Positions 25,188-34,239 of a stretch of DNA of 64,000 nucleotides are shown here, in pieces. A program made the translations under genes and the position numbers. The notes under the pieces were generated by a model that did no database searches, was not told where the DNA came from, and was given only the letters and a program-made list of their open reading frames with translations. The stretch's first letter is position 1, and the number at the start of each line of letters is the position of its first letter. Origin of the DNA: Deinococcus psychrotolerans (GTDB lineage: Bacteria > Deinococcota > Deinococci > Deinococcales > Deinococcaceae); NCBI RefSeq assembly GCF_003860465.1, contig NZ_CP034184.1:62001-126000 (forward strand). The letters are read 5' to 3'.

Positions 25188-26732
25188 ATGCGACGTACCG
25201 CCTTACTTTTACTCACACTGCCGCTCACTCTCCTCGCGTCCCCCTCGGGTCGGGCGGTGCCTTCACCGGCGGTCCTCACTGCCCCGGATCCAGACCGGGC
25301 CATGCAGGATTTCTTGAAGGCGTACTGGGACGCTGACCAAGGTTACTTTCTGGCCTGGAACCGCAGCGCTCCGTTTGCCAGGCCCAGCGGCAGCGGCCCA
25401 GTAGGCGGTAAATACACCGACTTCTGGTGGGAAGCTCAACTGTGGGATCTGGTGCTGGACGCCGCTGAGCGGGAACCGGGGAATACGATGTATCGCAGTC
25501 TGATTGACGACGTCTACACCGGCTTCGTGAGGGCCTACCCAGACTGGCGCAATGATTTCAACGATGACCTCGGTTGGTGGGCGCAGGCTTCCATGCGCGC
25601 CTACCGTTTAACAGGCAATCCCCGCTATCTCCAGCAGGCTGCCACCCTCTTCGATTCGATCTGGCCGTACTGGACGGACGCTTCGGGGGGTGGTGTTCTC
25701 TGGCGGCGCAGCGGCAGCAATCAGAAAAACGTGGCTACCAACGGACCGTTGGTCGTCACGGCAGTGCGCTTGTATCAGGCCACAGGCGAACAGCATTATT
25801 TGATGCGGGCGCAGCAACTCTACGCTTTTGTGGACAGCCACTTGACGGACGGTCAGGCGCGTGTCTACGACAATATCGAAAACGGAGAGCTACGGCGCTG
25901 GGATTTCACCTATAACGTTGGCAACTTCGTGCTGGCGGCCCTGGCCTTGAGGGAAGTCAGTCTCGACCCGACAGAGCGGGCCAAATTGCTCCAGAGGGCC
26001 ACCGACTCTACCGATTGGGCACTGGACAACCTGACCAATGCAGGTATTTTTTTAAACGAGGGCACTGGAGATGGTGGCGGCTTCAAGGGCGTCTTGTTGC
26101 GTGCGCTACACACGCTCTCCCAGACGCCGGGACTGGACGCCGCCGTCCAGGAACGTTACCGCCAGAGTCTACGGGATCAAGCGACCCAGGTCTGGAACCA
26201 GCGCCGAGCTGCCGACGGACTGATCGGCCCAGACTGGTCAGCGCCGCACGAAGGCGATGTGATCGAGAGTTTGGCCGCTGGCACTGGGGTGGCAGCCCTT
26301 CAACTCGCCTCACCGTCCCTGCCCGCCCGAATCGTGGTTGGTGATGGACGCTACGAGGCAGAAAACAGCGTTCTCGAGGGCGTGAAGTCCAGCGCTGTGG
26401 CTGATGGGTTTTCGGGGCGCGGCTACGTCAACACCTTCTTTCAAAGTGGGCAGTTCGTGGAATTTCACGTGAACGTCCCGCAGGCACGCCGCTATCTCCT
26501 CAAGCTGCGCTATAGCGCAGGCGGCGGCGAGGCGAGGCGGACGTTGACGGTCAACGGCGCGTCCCGAAAGCTGACCCTTCCTCCCACTCCCGACTGGGCT
26601 ACCTGGCGTGACTTGGACATCGCGATCGAGCTGCCTGCTGGCTCCAGCCGAATCCGGATCTCGTTTGACGGCGAAATGAACAGCCGGGGATGGCTGAACC
26701 TGGATCGTCTGACGCTTGGAGATTTGAAATGA
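25188..26732 (+). CDS. secreted GH76 alpha-1,6-mannanase with C-terminal CBM
   Basis: 514 residues from ATG 25188 (GGGGGAG upstream). Signal peptide MRRTALLLLTLPLTLLASPS. Residues ~35-370 are a GH76 (alpha/alpha)6 barrel: YTDFWWEAQLWD, then FNDDLGWWAQASMRAYRLTG with the adjacent Asp pair at 126-127 that acts as nucleophile and acid in GH76, and NQKNVATNGP. Residues ~385-514 form a CBM35/CBM6-like beta-sandwich (YEAEN.VLEG...GFSGRGYVN, ending LNLDRLTL). It should cut the alpha-1,6 backbone of fungal mannan outside the cell. Its stop overlaps the next start. Confidence 0.9.
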   Translation: MRRTALLLLTLPLTLLASPSGRAVPSPAVLTAPDPDRAMQDFLKAYWDADQGYFLAWNRSAPFARPSGSGPVGGKYTDFWWEAQLWDLVLDAAEREPGNTMYRSLIDDVYTGFVRAYPDWRNDFNDDLGWWAQASMRAYRLTGNPRYLQQAATLFDSIWPYWTDASGGGVLWRRSGSNQKNVATNGPLVVTAVRLYQATGEQHYLMRAQQLYAFVDSHLTDGQARVYDNIENGELRRWDFTYNVGNFVLAALALREVSLDPTERAKLLQRATDSTDWALDNLTNAGIFLNEGTGDGGGFKGVLLRALHTLSQTPGLDAAVQERYRQSLRDQATQVWNQRRAADGLIGPDWSAPHEGDVIESLAAGTGVAALQLASPSLPARIVVGDGRYEAENSVLEGVKSSAVADGFSGRGYVNTFFQSGQFVEFHVNVPQARRYLLKLRYSAGGGEARRTLTVNGASRKLTLPPTPDWATWRDLDIAIELPAGSSRIRISFDGEMNSRGWLNLDRLTLGDLK

Positions 26733-27811
26733 GTGTACCGCTCCGCGTTCCAACGACACTGACGACTGACCGCGCCCAGCAAGCTTTCGACGACCTGATG
26801 CTCCACTACTGGGATGAGCCGACCGGCCTCTTCAAGATCCGCGTGCCGGTCGTTCACGCTGAGCATGACCTGCCCAGCGACCCGTTTCATTACTGGTGGC
26901 AAGCCCACGCACTCGACAGTCTCATCGACGCTTTTAGGCGTGACGGAAATGCTCTGCATCTCCAGCGAGCGGCGCGTTTGTTGGGCAGCATCCAGATGCA
27001 AAACGCCAGCCTGACCAATGACTATTACGACGATATGGAATGGCTGGCCCTGGCGGCGCTGCGGGCGTGGGATGCCAGTCAGAATCCGGTCTTCAAGCAC
27101 GCCGCGCTGACCCTGTGGGCTGATATTCAGGGCGGCTGGAACGAGCATTGCGGCGGCGGCATCGCCTGGCGCAAACCGCAACTGGACTACAAGAATACAC
27201 CCGCCAACGCGCCCGCAGTGATCCTGGCGGCCCGGCTGTACACGCGCTTCGGTGATGCGTCCGACCTCGCCTGGGCACAGCGCATTTTCGGTTGGCTGGA
27301 AGCCCATCTGATCAACCCCGTGTCCGGCTTCGTGTGGGACGGCATGAACCGGCTAGGTGACGCAACCACCGACCGTGACTGGACCTTCACCTACTGTCAG
27401 GGTGTCGTGGTAGGAGCAGCGCTTGAATTGCATCACATCACAGAGAAACCCGAATATCTGGCGGCGGCGCACCGCACTGCCGGGGCGGCCCTGACCCAGT
27501 TAGCCGATCCGGTCACACAGGTGATGCCTGACGAGGGCGGCGGCGACGCGGGACTCTTCAAAGGTATTCTAGTGCGCTACCTCGCTCAACTGGTGCAGGT
27601 GACCGGAAACGAATCCATTCGGCGCTGGTTGACAACGAACGCAAACGCCGCCTGGACGTACCGTGACGCCGCTTCCGGTCTGTCTGGACGGTCGTGGCAG
27701 GCACTGCCGCAGTTTCCCCTAGAGCTGACTGCCGCTCTCTCCGGCGTCATGCTCTTTGAACAGATGGCCGCGCTCAACCCGGCTCCGGAAGACTTGAGGC
27801 CAGATTCATGA
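26729..27811 (+). CDS. GH76-family alpha-mannanase without signal peptide
   Basis: 360 residues, start ATGA-coupled to the secreted GH76 gene. No signal peptide or CBM. The catalytic Asp pair is in YYDDMEWLALAAL (101-102). Other family segments are HYWWQAHALDSLIDAF, GGWNEHCGGGIAW and NTPANAP. Absence of a signal suggests it trims imported manno-oligosaccharides in the cytoplasm. A close paralogue lies at 33086-34147 in the same relation to another secreted enzyme, so the secreted/cytoplasmic pair was probably duplicated. Confidence 0.88.
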   Translation: MSVPLRVPTTLTTDRAQQAFDDLMLHYWDEPTGLFKIRVPVVHAEHDLPSDPFHYWWQAHALDSLIDAFRRDGNALHLQRAARLLGSIQMQNASLTNDYYDDMEWLALAALRAWDASQNPVFKHAALTLWADIQGGWNEHCGGGIAWRKPQLDYKNTPANAPAVILAARLYTRFGDASDLAWAQRIFGWLEAHLINPVSGFVWDGMNRLGDATTDRDWTFTYCQGVVVGAALELHHITEKPEYLAAAHRTAGAALTQLADPVTQVMPDEGGGDAGLFKGILVRYLAQLVQVTGNESIRRWLTTNANAAWTYRDAASGLSGRSWQALPQFPLELTAALSGVMLFEQMAALNPAPEDLRPDS

Positions 27812-27839
27812 CGCGTCTGAGCATGGAGTGGAGTACGTT

Positions 27840-29018
27840 ATGTTGAGTGTGACCCCCCACCTCTACGAGCGTATTGTCGCCAGCATGCTCGACGACATCA
27901 AAGCAGGCCGTCTTCGTCCCGGTGACCGTGTGCCGTCCGAGCATGCCCTCGCCCAGAGCTTTGAGGTGAGCCGCATCACGTCCCGGCGGGCGCTAGAAGT
28001 GCTGGCGCAGGCCAGTGTGGTCAAGCGCGCTCAGGGCCGGGGCACCTTTGTGGTGGACGACTTGCCTGATCTGGCGCGGATCGGCGTGGGTCTGGGCATC
28101 AATCCCGATCTCGCCGAGGCCGTGCCGACTGTGCCGGGGGTTCGGTCTGGGCTGATCGGGTTGGTCTTGCCCGACTTCAATGACAGCTATGGCCTTCAAC
28201 TGGTCTATTCGGTTGAGCAAAGTTGCACCCAGAAGGGGCTCGATCTGATTCTCAAGCGCACGTACGGCCTGAGGGAAAATGAGGAACGCGCGATTGCAGG
28301 GCTGGTGGCGCGGGGCGTCGACGGTTTGATTGTCTTTCCGGTCCACGGCGAGCATTACAACCCGGTGCTGCTCAAAATCGTGCTGGATAAATTTCCATTG
28401 GTACTGGTCGATCGGTATCTCAAAGGGATTCCGGCGCAGGCGGTGGTGACCGACAATCACGCCGCCGCCGCCGCCTTGACCGAGCATCTCATTGATCTCG
28501 GCCACCGCGAGATCGCTTTCGTCTCTCCGCCCGTCGAAAACACCAGTGCCCTCGAAGAACGCTTTGCAGGTTGGAGTTCGGCGCTCTCCAAACACGGTCT
28601 GCTTTCCCGCCCCGAACTGGTGCTGAGTAACTTGATTTCCACCTTGCCAACCCAGTTCCGGCCCGACAATATCGCTGCCGACCAGACGTTGCTGGAAGCC
28701 TTCGTGCGGAGCATGGACGCGACCGCTTTCGTTTGTGCCGAATACAACCTGGCACTCGAACTCGGTTCGACCCTCCAGGCATTAGGAAAAAGAATTCCAA
28801 ATGACATGTCGGTGGCCTGCTTTGACGTTCCTCATGTTCCCCTGACCTCGCCGCATGGATTGCCAGACCTCACCCACATTCACCAGAACGAACTGGAAAT
28901 GGGTCGTCTGGCGGTCGAGCAGATTCTGGCCCGCCTGCGCGGTGAATCAGACGCCACCCGCAGGCATGTGGCCTTTGAGCTGGTGCAAGGCCGCTCGACC
29001 GGCTCGCCGCCAGCCTGA
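27840..29018 (+). CDS. GntR-type HTH / LacI-type ligand-binding regulator
   Basis: 392 residues. ATG 27840 is chosen over the in-frame GTG 27828 because GGAG lies six bases upstream. N-terminal winged HTH of the GntR class (LYERIVASMLDDIKAGRLRPGD, PSEHALAQSFEVSRITSRRA, GRGTFV). From ~105 comes a LacI/periplasmic-binding-like effector domain: GLIGLVLPDFNDSYGLQLV, GVDGLIVFP, FPLVLVDRY, VTDNHAAA and LGHREIAFVSPP. This architecture is that of AraR-type repressors. It lies inside the mannan locus and should sense a manno-oligosaccharide; this is inferred. Confidence 0.92.
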   Translation: MLSVTPHLYERIVASMLDDIKAGRLRPGDRVPSEHALAQSFEVSRITSRRALEVLAQASVVKRAQGRGTFVVDDLPDLARIGVGLGINPDLAEAVPTVPGVRSGLIGLVLPDFNDSYGLQLVYSVEQSCTQKGLDLILKRTYGLRENEERAIAGLVARGVDGLIVFPVHGEHYNPVLLKIVLDKFPLVLVDRYLKGIPAQAVVTDNHAAAAALTEHLIDLGHREIAFVSPPVENTSALEERFAGWSSALSKHGLLSRPELVLSNLISTLPTQFRPDNIAADQTLLEAFVRSMDATAFVCAEYNLALELGSTLQALGKRIPNDMSVACFDVPHVPLTSPHGLPDLTHIHQNELEMGRLAVEQILARLRGESDATRRHVAFELVQGRSTGSPPA

Positions 29019-29107
29019 ATTCCGCCTGACCTGCGACTGCCCCGCTATTTTCGTCGCTCTGACGGAGATGACTTTAGGCGTTCTTCTCTTTGCTCCGAGG
29101 TGCATCC

Positions 29108-30037
29108 ATGTTGCGAAACCCTCCGGTCGCGCCCACGCGTGCGGTCCCCGCTCCACCTTATCGTTCCCGGCTGCTGCGTCACGAATCGCGGATGGCTTAC
29201 GCCTTTATCACTCCGGCGATGGGTTTGTTCCTGATTTTCACCCTCCTGCCTGCCGTATTCGCCCTTTTCCTCAGTTTTACCAATTACGACATTCTCAGTC
29301 CGATCAAGTGGGTGGGACTCGCCAACTACGAGCGGTTACTCACCGACGATCTGTTTCGGCGTGGCGTGCTGAATGTGGCTTACTACGCGCTGTTGTACGT
29401 GCCCCTAATGATCGCGCTCTCCCTCTCGCTGGGACTGGCACTCAACCGCAAGCGGCCTGGCATGGCCCTGTTTCGCACACTCTTTTACCTGCCTGCCGTC
29501 ACGTCCAGCATTGCGGCAGCAACTGTCTGGACGTGGATGTTCCAGAAAGATTATGGGGTCGTGAATCAGGCGCTGGATGTTGTGGGTATTCGGGGTCCCA
29601 ATTGGCTGGCCAGCAGCGACAGCGCCATGTACGCCATCGTGATCGTGACGCTCTGGCAAGGACTGGGCAGCAACATCATCATCTACCTCGCGGGGCTAAG
29701 TGGCGTGCCGACCTTTTTGTACGAAGCGGCGGCGCTCGATGGAGCCAGTCCGTGGCAGCAGTTTTGCTACATCACCGTTCCGGCCCTGCGCACCACCACT
29801 TTTTTTGTGGTGTTCATGTCGTTGATCGGCGCGTTCCAACTGTTCGATCAGGCTTATGTGATGACGCAGGGCGGCCCCGGTTATGCCACCACAACGGCGG
29901 TGTATCAAATTTACAGCAACGGCTTTACCCAACTCAGAATGGGTTACGCCAGCGCACAGGCGTTTGTGTTGGCTGTGGCCATTTTGTGTGTTTCGTTGAT
30001 CAGCATGCGCCTGAACCGCGATTCTGGACTGGGCTGA
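29108..30037 (+). CDS. ABC sugar transporter permease (MalF type)
   Basis: 309 residues from ATG 29108. Six membrane segments, starting AYAFITPAMGLFLIFTLLPA. The cytoplasmic EAA loop (EAAALDGASPWQQFCYITVP) contacts the ATPase. The ending VTQGGPGYAT-like segment (MTQGGPGYATTTAVYQIY) is typical of CUT1 permeases. It pairs with the next gene and the binding protein at 23843. Confidence 0.92.
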   Translation: MLRNPPVAPTRAVPAPPYRSRLLRHESRMAYAFITPAMGLFLIFTLLPAVFALFLSFTNYDILSPIKWVGLANYERLLTDDLFRRGVLNVAYYALLYVPLMIALSLSLGLALNRKRPGMALFRTLFYLPAVTSSIAAATVWTWMFQKDYGVVNQALDVVGIRGPNWLASSDSAMYAIVIVTLWQGLGSNIIIYLAGLSGVPTFLYEAAALDGASPWQQFCYITVPALRTTTFFVVFMSLIGAFQLFDQAYVMTQGGPGYATTTAVYQIYSNGFTQLRMGYASAQAFVLAVAILCVSLISMRLNRDSGLG

Positions 30038-30045
30038 GGAGCGTG

Positions 30046-30933
30046 ATGAACCGTAACCTTCGATGGACGCCGTGGGTGGTGCTGCGCGAGAGCCTGTTTT
30101 ACGCCCTTCTGGTGGGGGTCGCCGTCGTCATGGCGTTGCCATTTTACTGGATGGTCGTCACCTCCTTCAAACCTGATACCGATATTTTCAGTGAACCTAT
30201 TCGCTGGATTCCGCAGCGCTTTACCTTCGAGCATTACGTCAAGGCGTTTACTTTAGTGCCGTTCAGTCGCTACTTCTGGAACTCCACGGTGATGGCGCTC
30301 CTGGGCGTGCTGGCCAATCTGGTGCTGGGCAGCCTCGCCGGGTACGCTTTTGCCCGGATGCGCTTCCGGGGCCGTGAGGGCCTGTTCAAGATGAAGCTCG
30401 CTTCACTCCTGATTCCAGGGGTCGTGACCCTGATTCCGAGTTTTATTATCCTGAAGTCCTTTCCACTGGTGGGCGGGAACGACCTGTTGGGGCACGGGGG
30501 GCAGGGGCTGCTCAATTCCTACTGGGCCATCGTGCTACCGGGGGCGGCAGGAGCGTTCGCCGTGTTTTTCATGCGCCAGTTCTTTCGCACGCTGCCCGAT
30601 GACCTGATGGACGCCGCCCGCGTGGACGGAGCGAGCGAGTTCCGTATTTTCTGGAGCATCTACTTGCCGTTGTGTGGCCCTGCTCTGGCGACCCTTGGTA
30701 TCTTCACGTTCCAGGCAGGCTGGAATGTGTTCCTATGGGCCTTGATTGTCTTCAATGACCCAAAGATGTCCACGGTGCAGATGGGGCTGCAAGCGTTCAG
30801 CTTCAACCATCAGACCGATTACGGTCCGTTGATGGCGGCCAGCGTCGTGGTTTCGCTGCCTGTACTCATCGTGTTCTTGTTCGCCCAACGCTACTTTACC
30901 CAGTCCATTTCGTTTACTGGAGCTAAAGGTTGA
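30046..30933 (+). CDS. ABC sugar transporter permease (MalG type)
   Basis: 295 residues, eight bases after MalF-type gene, GAGGAGCG before ATG 30046. Typical MalG start (YALLVGVAVVMALPFYWMVVTSFK) and EAA loop DAARVDGASEFRIFWSIYLP. No ATPase gene lies in the locus; CUT1 importers often borrow a shared MsmX/UgpC-type ATPase encoded elsewhere, which is probably the case here. Confidence 0.92.
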   Translation: MNRNLRWTPWVVLRESLFYALLVGVAVVMALPFYWMVVTSFKPDTDIFSEPIRWIPQRFTFEHYVKAFTLVPFSRYFWNSTVMALLGVLANLVLGSLAGYAFARMRFRGREGLFKMKLASLLIPGVVTLIPSFIILKSFPLVGGNDLLGHGGQGLLNSYWAIVLPGAAGAFAVFFMRQFFRTLPDDLMDAARVDGASEFRIFWSIYLPLCGPALATLGIFTFQAGWNVFLWALIVFNDPKMSTVQMGLQAFSFNHQTDYGPLMAASVVVSLPVLIVFLFAQRYFTQSISFTGAKG

Positions 30934-31007
30934 AGTCGCCTGCATTTTACTTATGCCTTGGAGCTTGAACGTTGGCTTTTTGCATTACGTGCCCTGAAGC
31001 GACTTCA
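30931..31007. repeat. inverted repeat after permease gene
   Basis: TGAAGTCGC (30931-30939) pairs with GCGACTTCA (30999-31007). The first arm overlaps the stop codon of the MalG-type gene. Between them TGCATT occurs twice. The 161-base gap may hold a second promoter for the 31095 group, but I see no clear -35/-10 pair. Confidence 0.45.
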
Positions 31008-31094
31008 TGGTGCCACGATACGGAGGATACATCGTCTCAACACACAATCTTTCGCTGTCTGGCCGTTGAAATTTATATAAAAGGAGTTATCCTG

Positions 31095-33077
31095 ATGCGT
31101 CCTACCTCTTGGTTAACTTTGTTGTTGATACCAGCTCTTCTCGTCTCTTGTAATACCGCTTCTGTGTTACCAGCATCAGAATCTCATGGGCAGGTCTCTG
31201 GAGTGCCAGCCCACACAACACGCCTAGAGGCTCAGGCCACCACGGCCAATGCAGACGCCGCCATGAATGCTTTTGTGAATGTCTTTTGGGATCCCACCAA
31301 AAAATACTTTTACACCAACTCTGACCGCCAGATTCACAGCCATAACTCAGGTCCCAATGGCGGACTTTACACCGACTATTGGTGGGAAGCACAGCTGTGG
31401 GAAACAGTGATGGACGCATACGAGCGCACTGGCTCAACCACCTACCGACAGATGATCTCGGACATCTACGACGGCTTCTTCGCTACGTATCCCAATTGGT
31501 CAGACAATGCTTTTAACGACGATATCGGGTGGTGGGCGCTCGGCAGCATCCGGGCCTACGAACTCACCGGAGATGTACGCTACCGGACAAGGGCCAAGGA
31601 GATGTTTGACTTTATTTACAATTCGGGTGCCTACACCAGCGATTACGGCGGCGGAATCTGGTGGAACCGCATCAATTTCCTGATGCAAAAAAATGTAGCC
31701 ACCAACGCCACTGCTGCGATCATTGCCATGCGGCTTAAGCGGGCGCTCAACGATCCCTCCTACGCGACCAAAGCACAAAACCTTTTTTCCTGGGTGCGCA
31801 GCCGCTTGTACGCTGGAGGCGGTTTGGTGTACGACAATGTCAGCGGCAGCGGAAACGGTACCGTGGCCACCTGGGAATACACGTATAACTTTGGAACTTT
31901 TCTGGGAGCGGCACTAGAGATGTACCGGGAAACCAATCAGGTGAGTTACCTCAATGACGCTAAAGCGGCCGCCGATTGGGTGGTCAACCGCATGACCCTG
32001 GACGGTACTCTTTTATATGAAGGTGAAGACGATACACCCGCCTTCAAGATGATCTTTGCCCGGAACCTCAACACGCTGCGGGTGGTGGGAAATCAGCCGC
32101 AGTATTTGGGCTTTTTACAAAAGAATGGAACCCAAGCTTGGAACCATCGGCGCATGTCCGACGGTATCATCGGTCCCGACTGGACCCAGACGCCAGGCAG
32201 CGGTTACATCCAGAGCGTTGCGGCGGCAGCGGGGGCGTCTGTCTTGCAACTTACGCCCCCGGACGGGTTGACAGGTGTGGTCGTGGGTACAGGGGCCTAC
32301 GAGGCCGAAAATGCCCGTCGCAACGGCATCAACAATGAAAATACTCAAGCGGGATACAGCGGGCGAGGATACTTGGCGGGGTGGAACAGCGACGGTACAT
32401 CTGTTGATATCCCCGTCAACGTTGCGAGCGCCGGCACGTACCGCCTCGACTTCCGCTATGCCGCCGGTGCTGGCAATGCCACCCGGCAGCTGAAAGTGAA
32501 CGGTGGATCGGGGAACAATGTAAACTTCAGCGGCACTGGGGGCTGGGGCACCTGGGCCACGGCCACAACGAATGTCAACCTCATGGCTGGCACCAATGTC
32601 GTTTCGCTTGGCTACAATTCCGGCACAGGGAGCACCAATTATCTCAATCTGGATCGTCTGAATGTATCGAGTACATCGTCCTTCTCGACGACCCTGGAAG
32701 CTGAGAACGGAACGCTGCATAACCTCAACTCTGAAAGTGCATATGCGGGCTATACCGGCAGCGGCTATGTGGCGGGCTGGAATACTGGCGGTCAATGGGT
32801 GGATCTGCCGATCACGGTACCTACGGCGGGGACGTACACCTTGACCCTGCGTTATGCAGCGGCAGCAGGCAACGCCAGCCGTTATCTCTACGTCAATGGT
32901 GCGGGGGTAGTCAATAACCAGAATTTCCCATCCACTGGGAATTGGGAAAGCTATCAGACTGTCACAGTGTCTGGGGTCAACCTCAACAGCGGCACCAACA
33001 CTCTCTCAGTCATTTTCGATGGTGCAAAAGGGAGCAACAATTACCTCAATCTTGACAACGTGGTCGTGAGTCGGTGA
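31095..33077 (+). CDS. lipoprotein GH76 alpha-1,6-mannanase with two CBMs
   Basis: 660 residues from ATG 31095 (AAGGAG upstream). Lipoprotein signal: hydrophobic LTLLLIPALL then lipobox LLVSC, so it would be anchored to the cell surface. GH76 domain ~45-390 with TDYWWEAQLWE, catalytic Asp pair in FNDDIGWWAL (142-143) and MQKNVATNA. Two CBM35/CBM6-like modules follow, at ~402-525 (YEAENARRNGIN...GYSGRGYLAGW) and ~530-660 (LEAENGTLHNL...YTGSGYVAGW), each ending LNLD. It would bind and cut mannan at the surface, next to the importer. Close relative of the 25188 enzyme. Confidence 0.9.
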   Translation: MRPTSWLTLLLIPALLVSCNTASVLPASESHGQVSGVPAHTTRLEAQATTANADAAMNAFVNVFWDPTKKYFYTNSDRQIHSHNSGPNGGLYTDYWWEAQLWETVMDAYERTGSTTYRQMISDIYDGFFATYPNWSDNAFNDDIGWWALGSIRAYELTGDVRYRTRAKEMFDFIYNSGAYTSDYGGGIWWNRINFLMQKNVATNATAAIIAMRLKRALNDPSYATKAQNLFSWVRSRLYAGGGLVYDNVSGSGNGTVATWEYTYNFGTFLGAALEMYRETNQVSYLNDAKAAADWVVNRMTLDGTLLYEGEDDTPAFKMIFARNLNTLRVVGNQPQYLGFLQKNGTQAWNHRRMSDGIIGPDWTQTPGSGYIQSVAAAAGASVLQLTPPDGLTGVVVGTGAYEAENARRNGINNENTQAGYSGRGYLAGWNSDGTSVDIPVNVASAGTYRLDFRYAAGAGNATRQLKVNGGSGNNVNFSGTGGWGTWATATTNVNLMAGTNVVSLGYNSGTGSTNYLNLDRLNVSSTSSFSTTLEAENGTLHNLNSESAYAGYTGSGYVAGWNTGGQWVDLPITVPTAGTYTLTLRYAAAAGNASRYLYVNGAGVVNNQNFPSTGNWESYQTVTVSGVNLNSGTNTLSVIFDGAKGSNNYLNLDNVVVSR

Positions 33078-33085
33078 GTCAATCT

Positions 33086-34147
33086 ATGACTGATCCTCTT
33101 GACCTATCCTTCTGGGCTGACCGGGCGGAGATGGCTCAGCAGATGCTCTCCACCCAGTTCTGGAACCCGGCGCAACGGATCATGAATCAATACGCACCCT
33201 GCGACGACGGCACCTGCAACGCCCCTTACGTCTACTGGTGGCATGCCCATACCATTGACGTTCTGGTCGATGGCCTGATCCGCACCAACGACCCCCGTTA
33301 CACCCAACGGATCGGAGAAGCGTTTGAAGGAGCGCGTACCCTCAACGGCGGCACCCTCCTACACAACTGGTACGACGATATGCAGTGGATGGCGCTGGCT
33401 CTGCTGCGGGCTTACGAAGCCACGGGTGAAAATCGATACCTGGAAGGAGCACAGGAGTTGTGGTCCGACATACAGGGTGGTTGGAATGATCACTGCGGCG
33501 GCGGCATCGCCTGGAAAAAGGATCAGTTGGATTACAAGAACACGCCAGCCAATGCCCCGGCAGCGATTTTGGCGGCCCGGCTCTATAAGGTGCTGGGCCG
33601 CGCGGCAGACCTCGACTGGGCGAGGCGCATCTATACCTGGAATAAAACGCATTTAGTTGATATTGCAACAGGCTTCGTCTGGGACGGCATGAACCGCTTG
33701 GGCGACGGTCGACTCGAAGATGAATGGCATTTCACCTATAACCAGGGTGCCTATCTAGGCGCAGGACTGGCGCTGTTTGAGGCCACGGGTGAGCAGACGT
33801 ACCTGCAAGATGCGCTCCGCACGGCAGACGCGGCCCTCATCCGCCTGATTGATGCAGCCAGCGGCCTGCTGCCTTACGAGGGTGATGGCGACGGGGGCCT
33901 GTTCAAAGGTATCTTCGTGCGCTACCTCGCTCTTCTGGTGCAGGTCGTCCCCCGCCCGGATCTGGTTGCAATCTTGCAGCACAATGCGGACGTGCTCTGG
34001 AAGGCTGGGCGAGACTTAGACACCGATCTGATGGGTCTGTCCTGGGACGAGCGTCCTCAGGATCGTGTGTCGTTGAGTGGACAGCAAAGTGGTCTCATGC
34101 TGCTCGAAGCTCTAGCTACGCTGGAGCGCCAGAGCCTACTGTCTTAA
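33086..34147 (+). CDS. GH76-family alpha-mannanase without signal peptide
   Basis: 353 residues from ATG 33086 (GGTGAG upstream); a GTG at 33074 overlapping the previous stop is an alternative. No signal peptide. The Asp pair lies in NWYDDMQWMALALLRAYEAT (97-98); shared segments with the 26729 paralogue include GGWNDHCGGGIAW, QLDYKNTPANAP, GFVWDGMNRLGDG and GGLFKGIFVRYLA. Likely intracellular cleavage of imported alpha-1,6-manno-oligosaccharides. Confidence 0.88.
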   Translation: MTDPLDLSFWADRAEMAQQMLSTQFWNPAQRIMNQYAPCDDGTCNAPYVYWWHAHTIDVLVDGLIRTNDPRYTQRIGEAFEGARTLNGGTLLHNWYDDMQWMALALLRAYEATGENRYLEGAQELWSDIQGGWNDHCGGGIAWKKDQLDYKNTPANAPAAILAARLYKVLGRAADLDWARRIYTWNKTHLVDIATGFVWDGMNRLGDGRLEDEWHFTYNQGAYLGAGLALFEATGEQTYLQDALRTADAALIRLIDAASGLLPYEGDGDGGLFKGIFVRYLALLVQVVPRPDLVAILQHNADVLWKAGRDLDTDLMGLSWDERPQDRVSLSGQQSGLMLLEALATLERQSLLS

Positions 34148-34239
34148 CACCTGACTGGGAGACTGCCAGGAGAAGCTCTACAACGGTGAGCTACCCTGGT
34201 CTACGCTCTCTTTGTGCCTTTTTGTCGAGGAGCCTGTTC

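Noticed and set aside
28855..30045. In-frame N-terminal extension of the MalG-type permease
   Set aside because: The start at 30046 has a ribosome site and gives a normal-length protein; the upstream part merely overlaps the regulator and the other permease.
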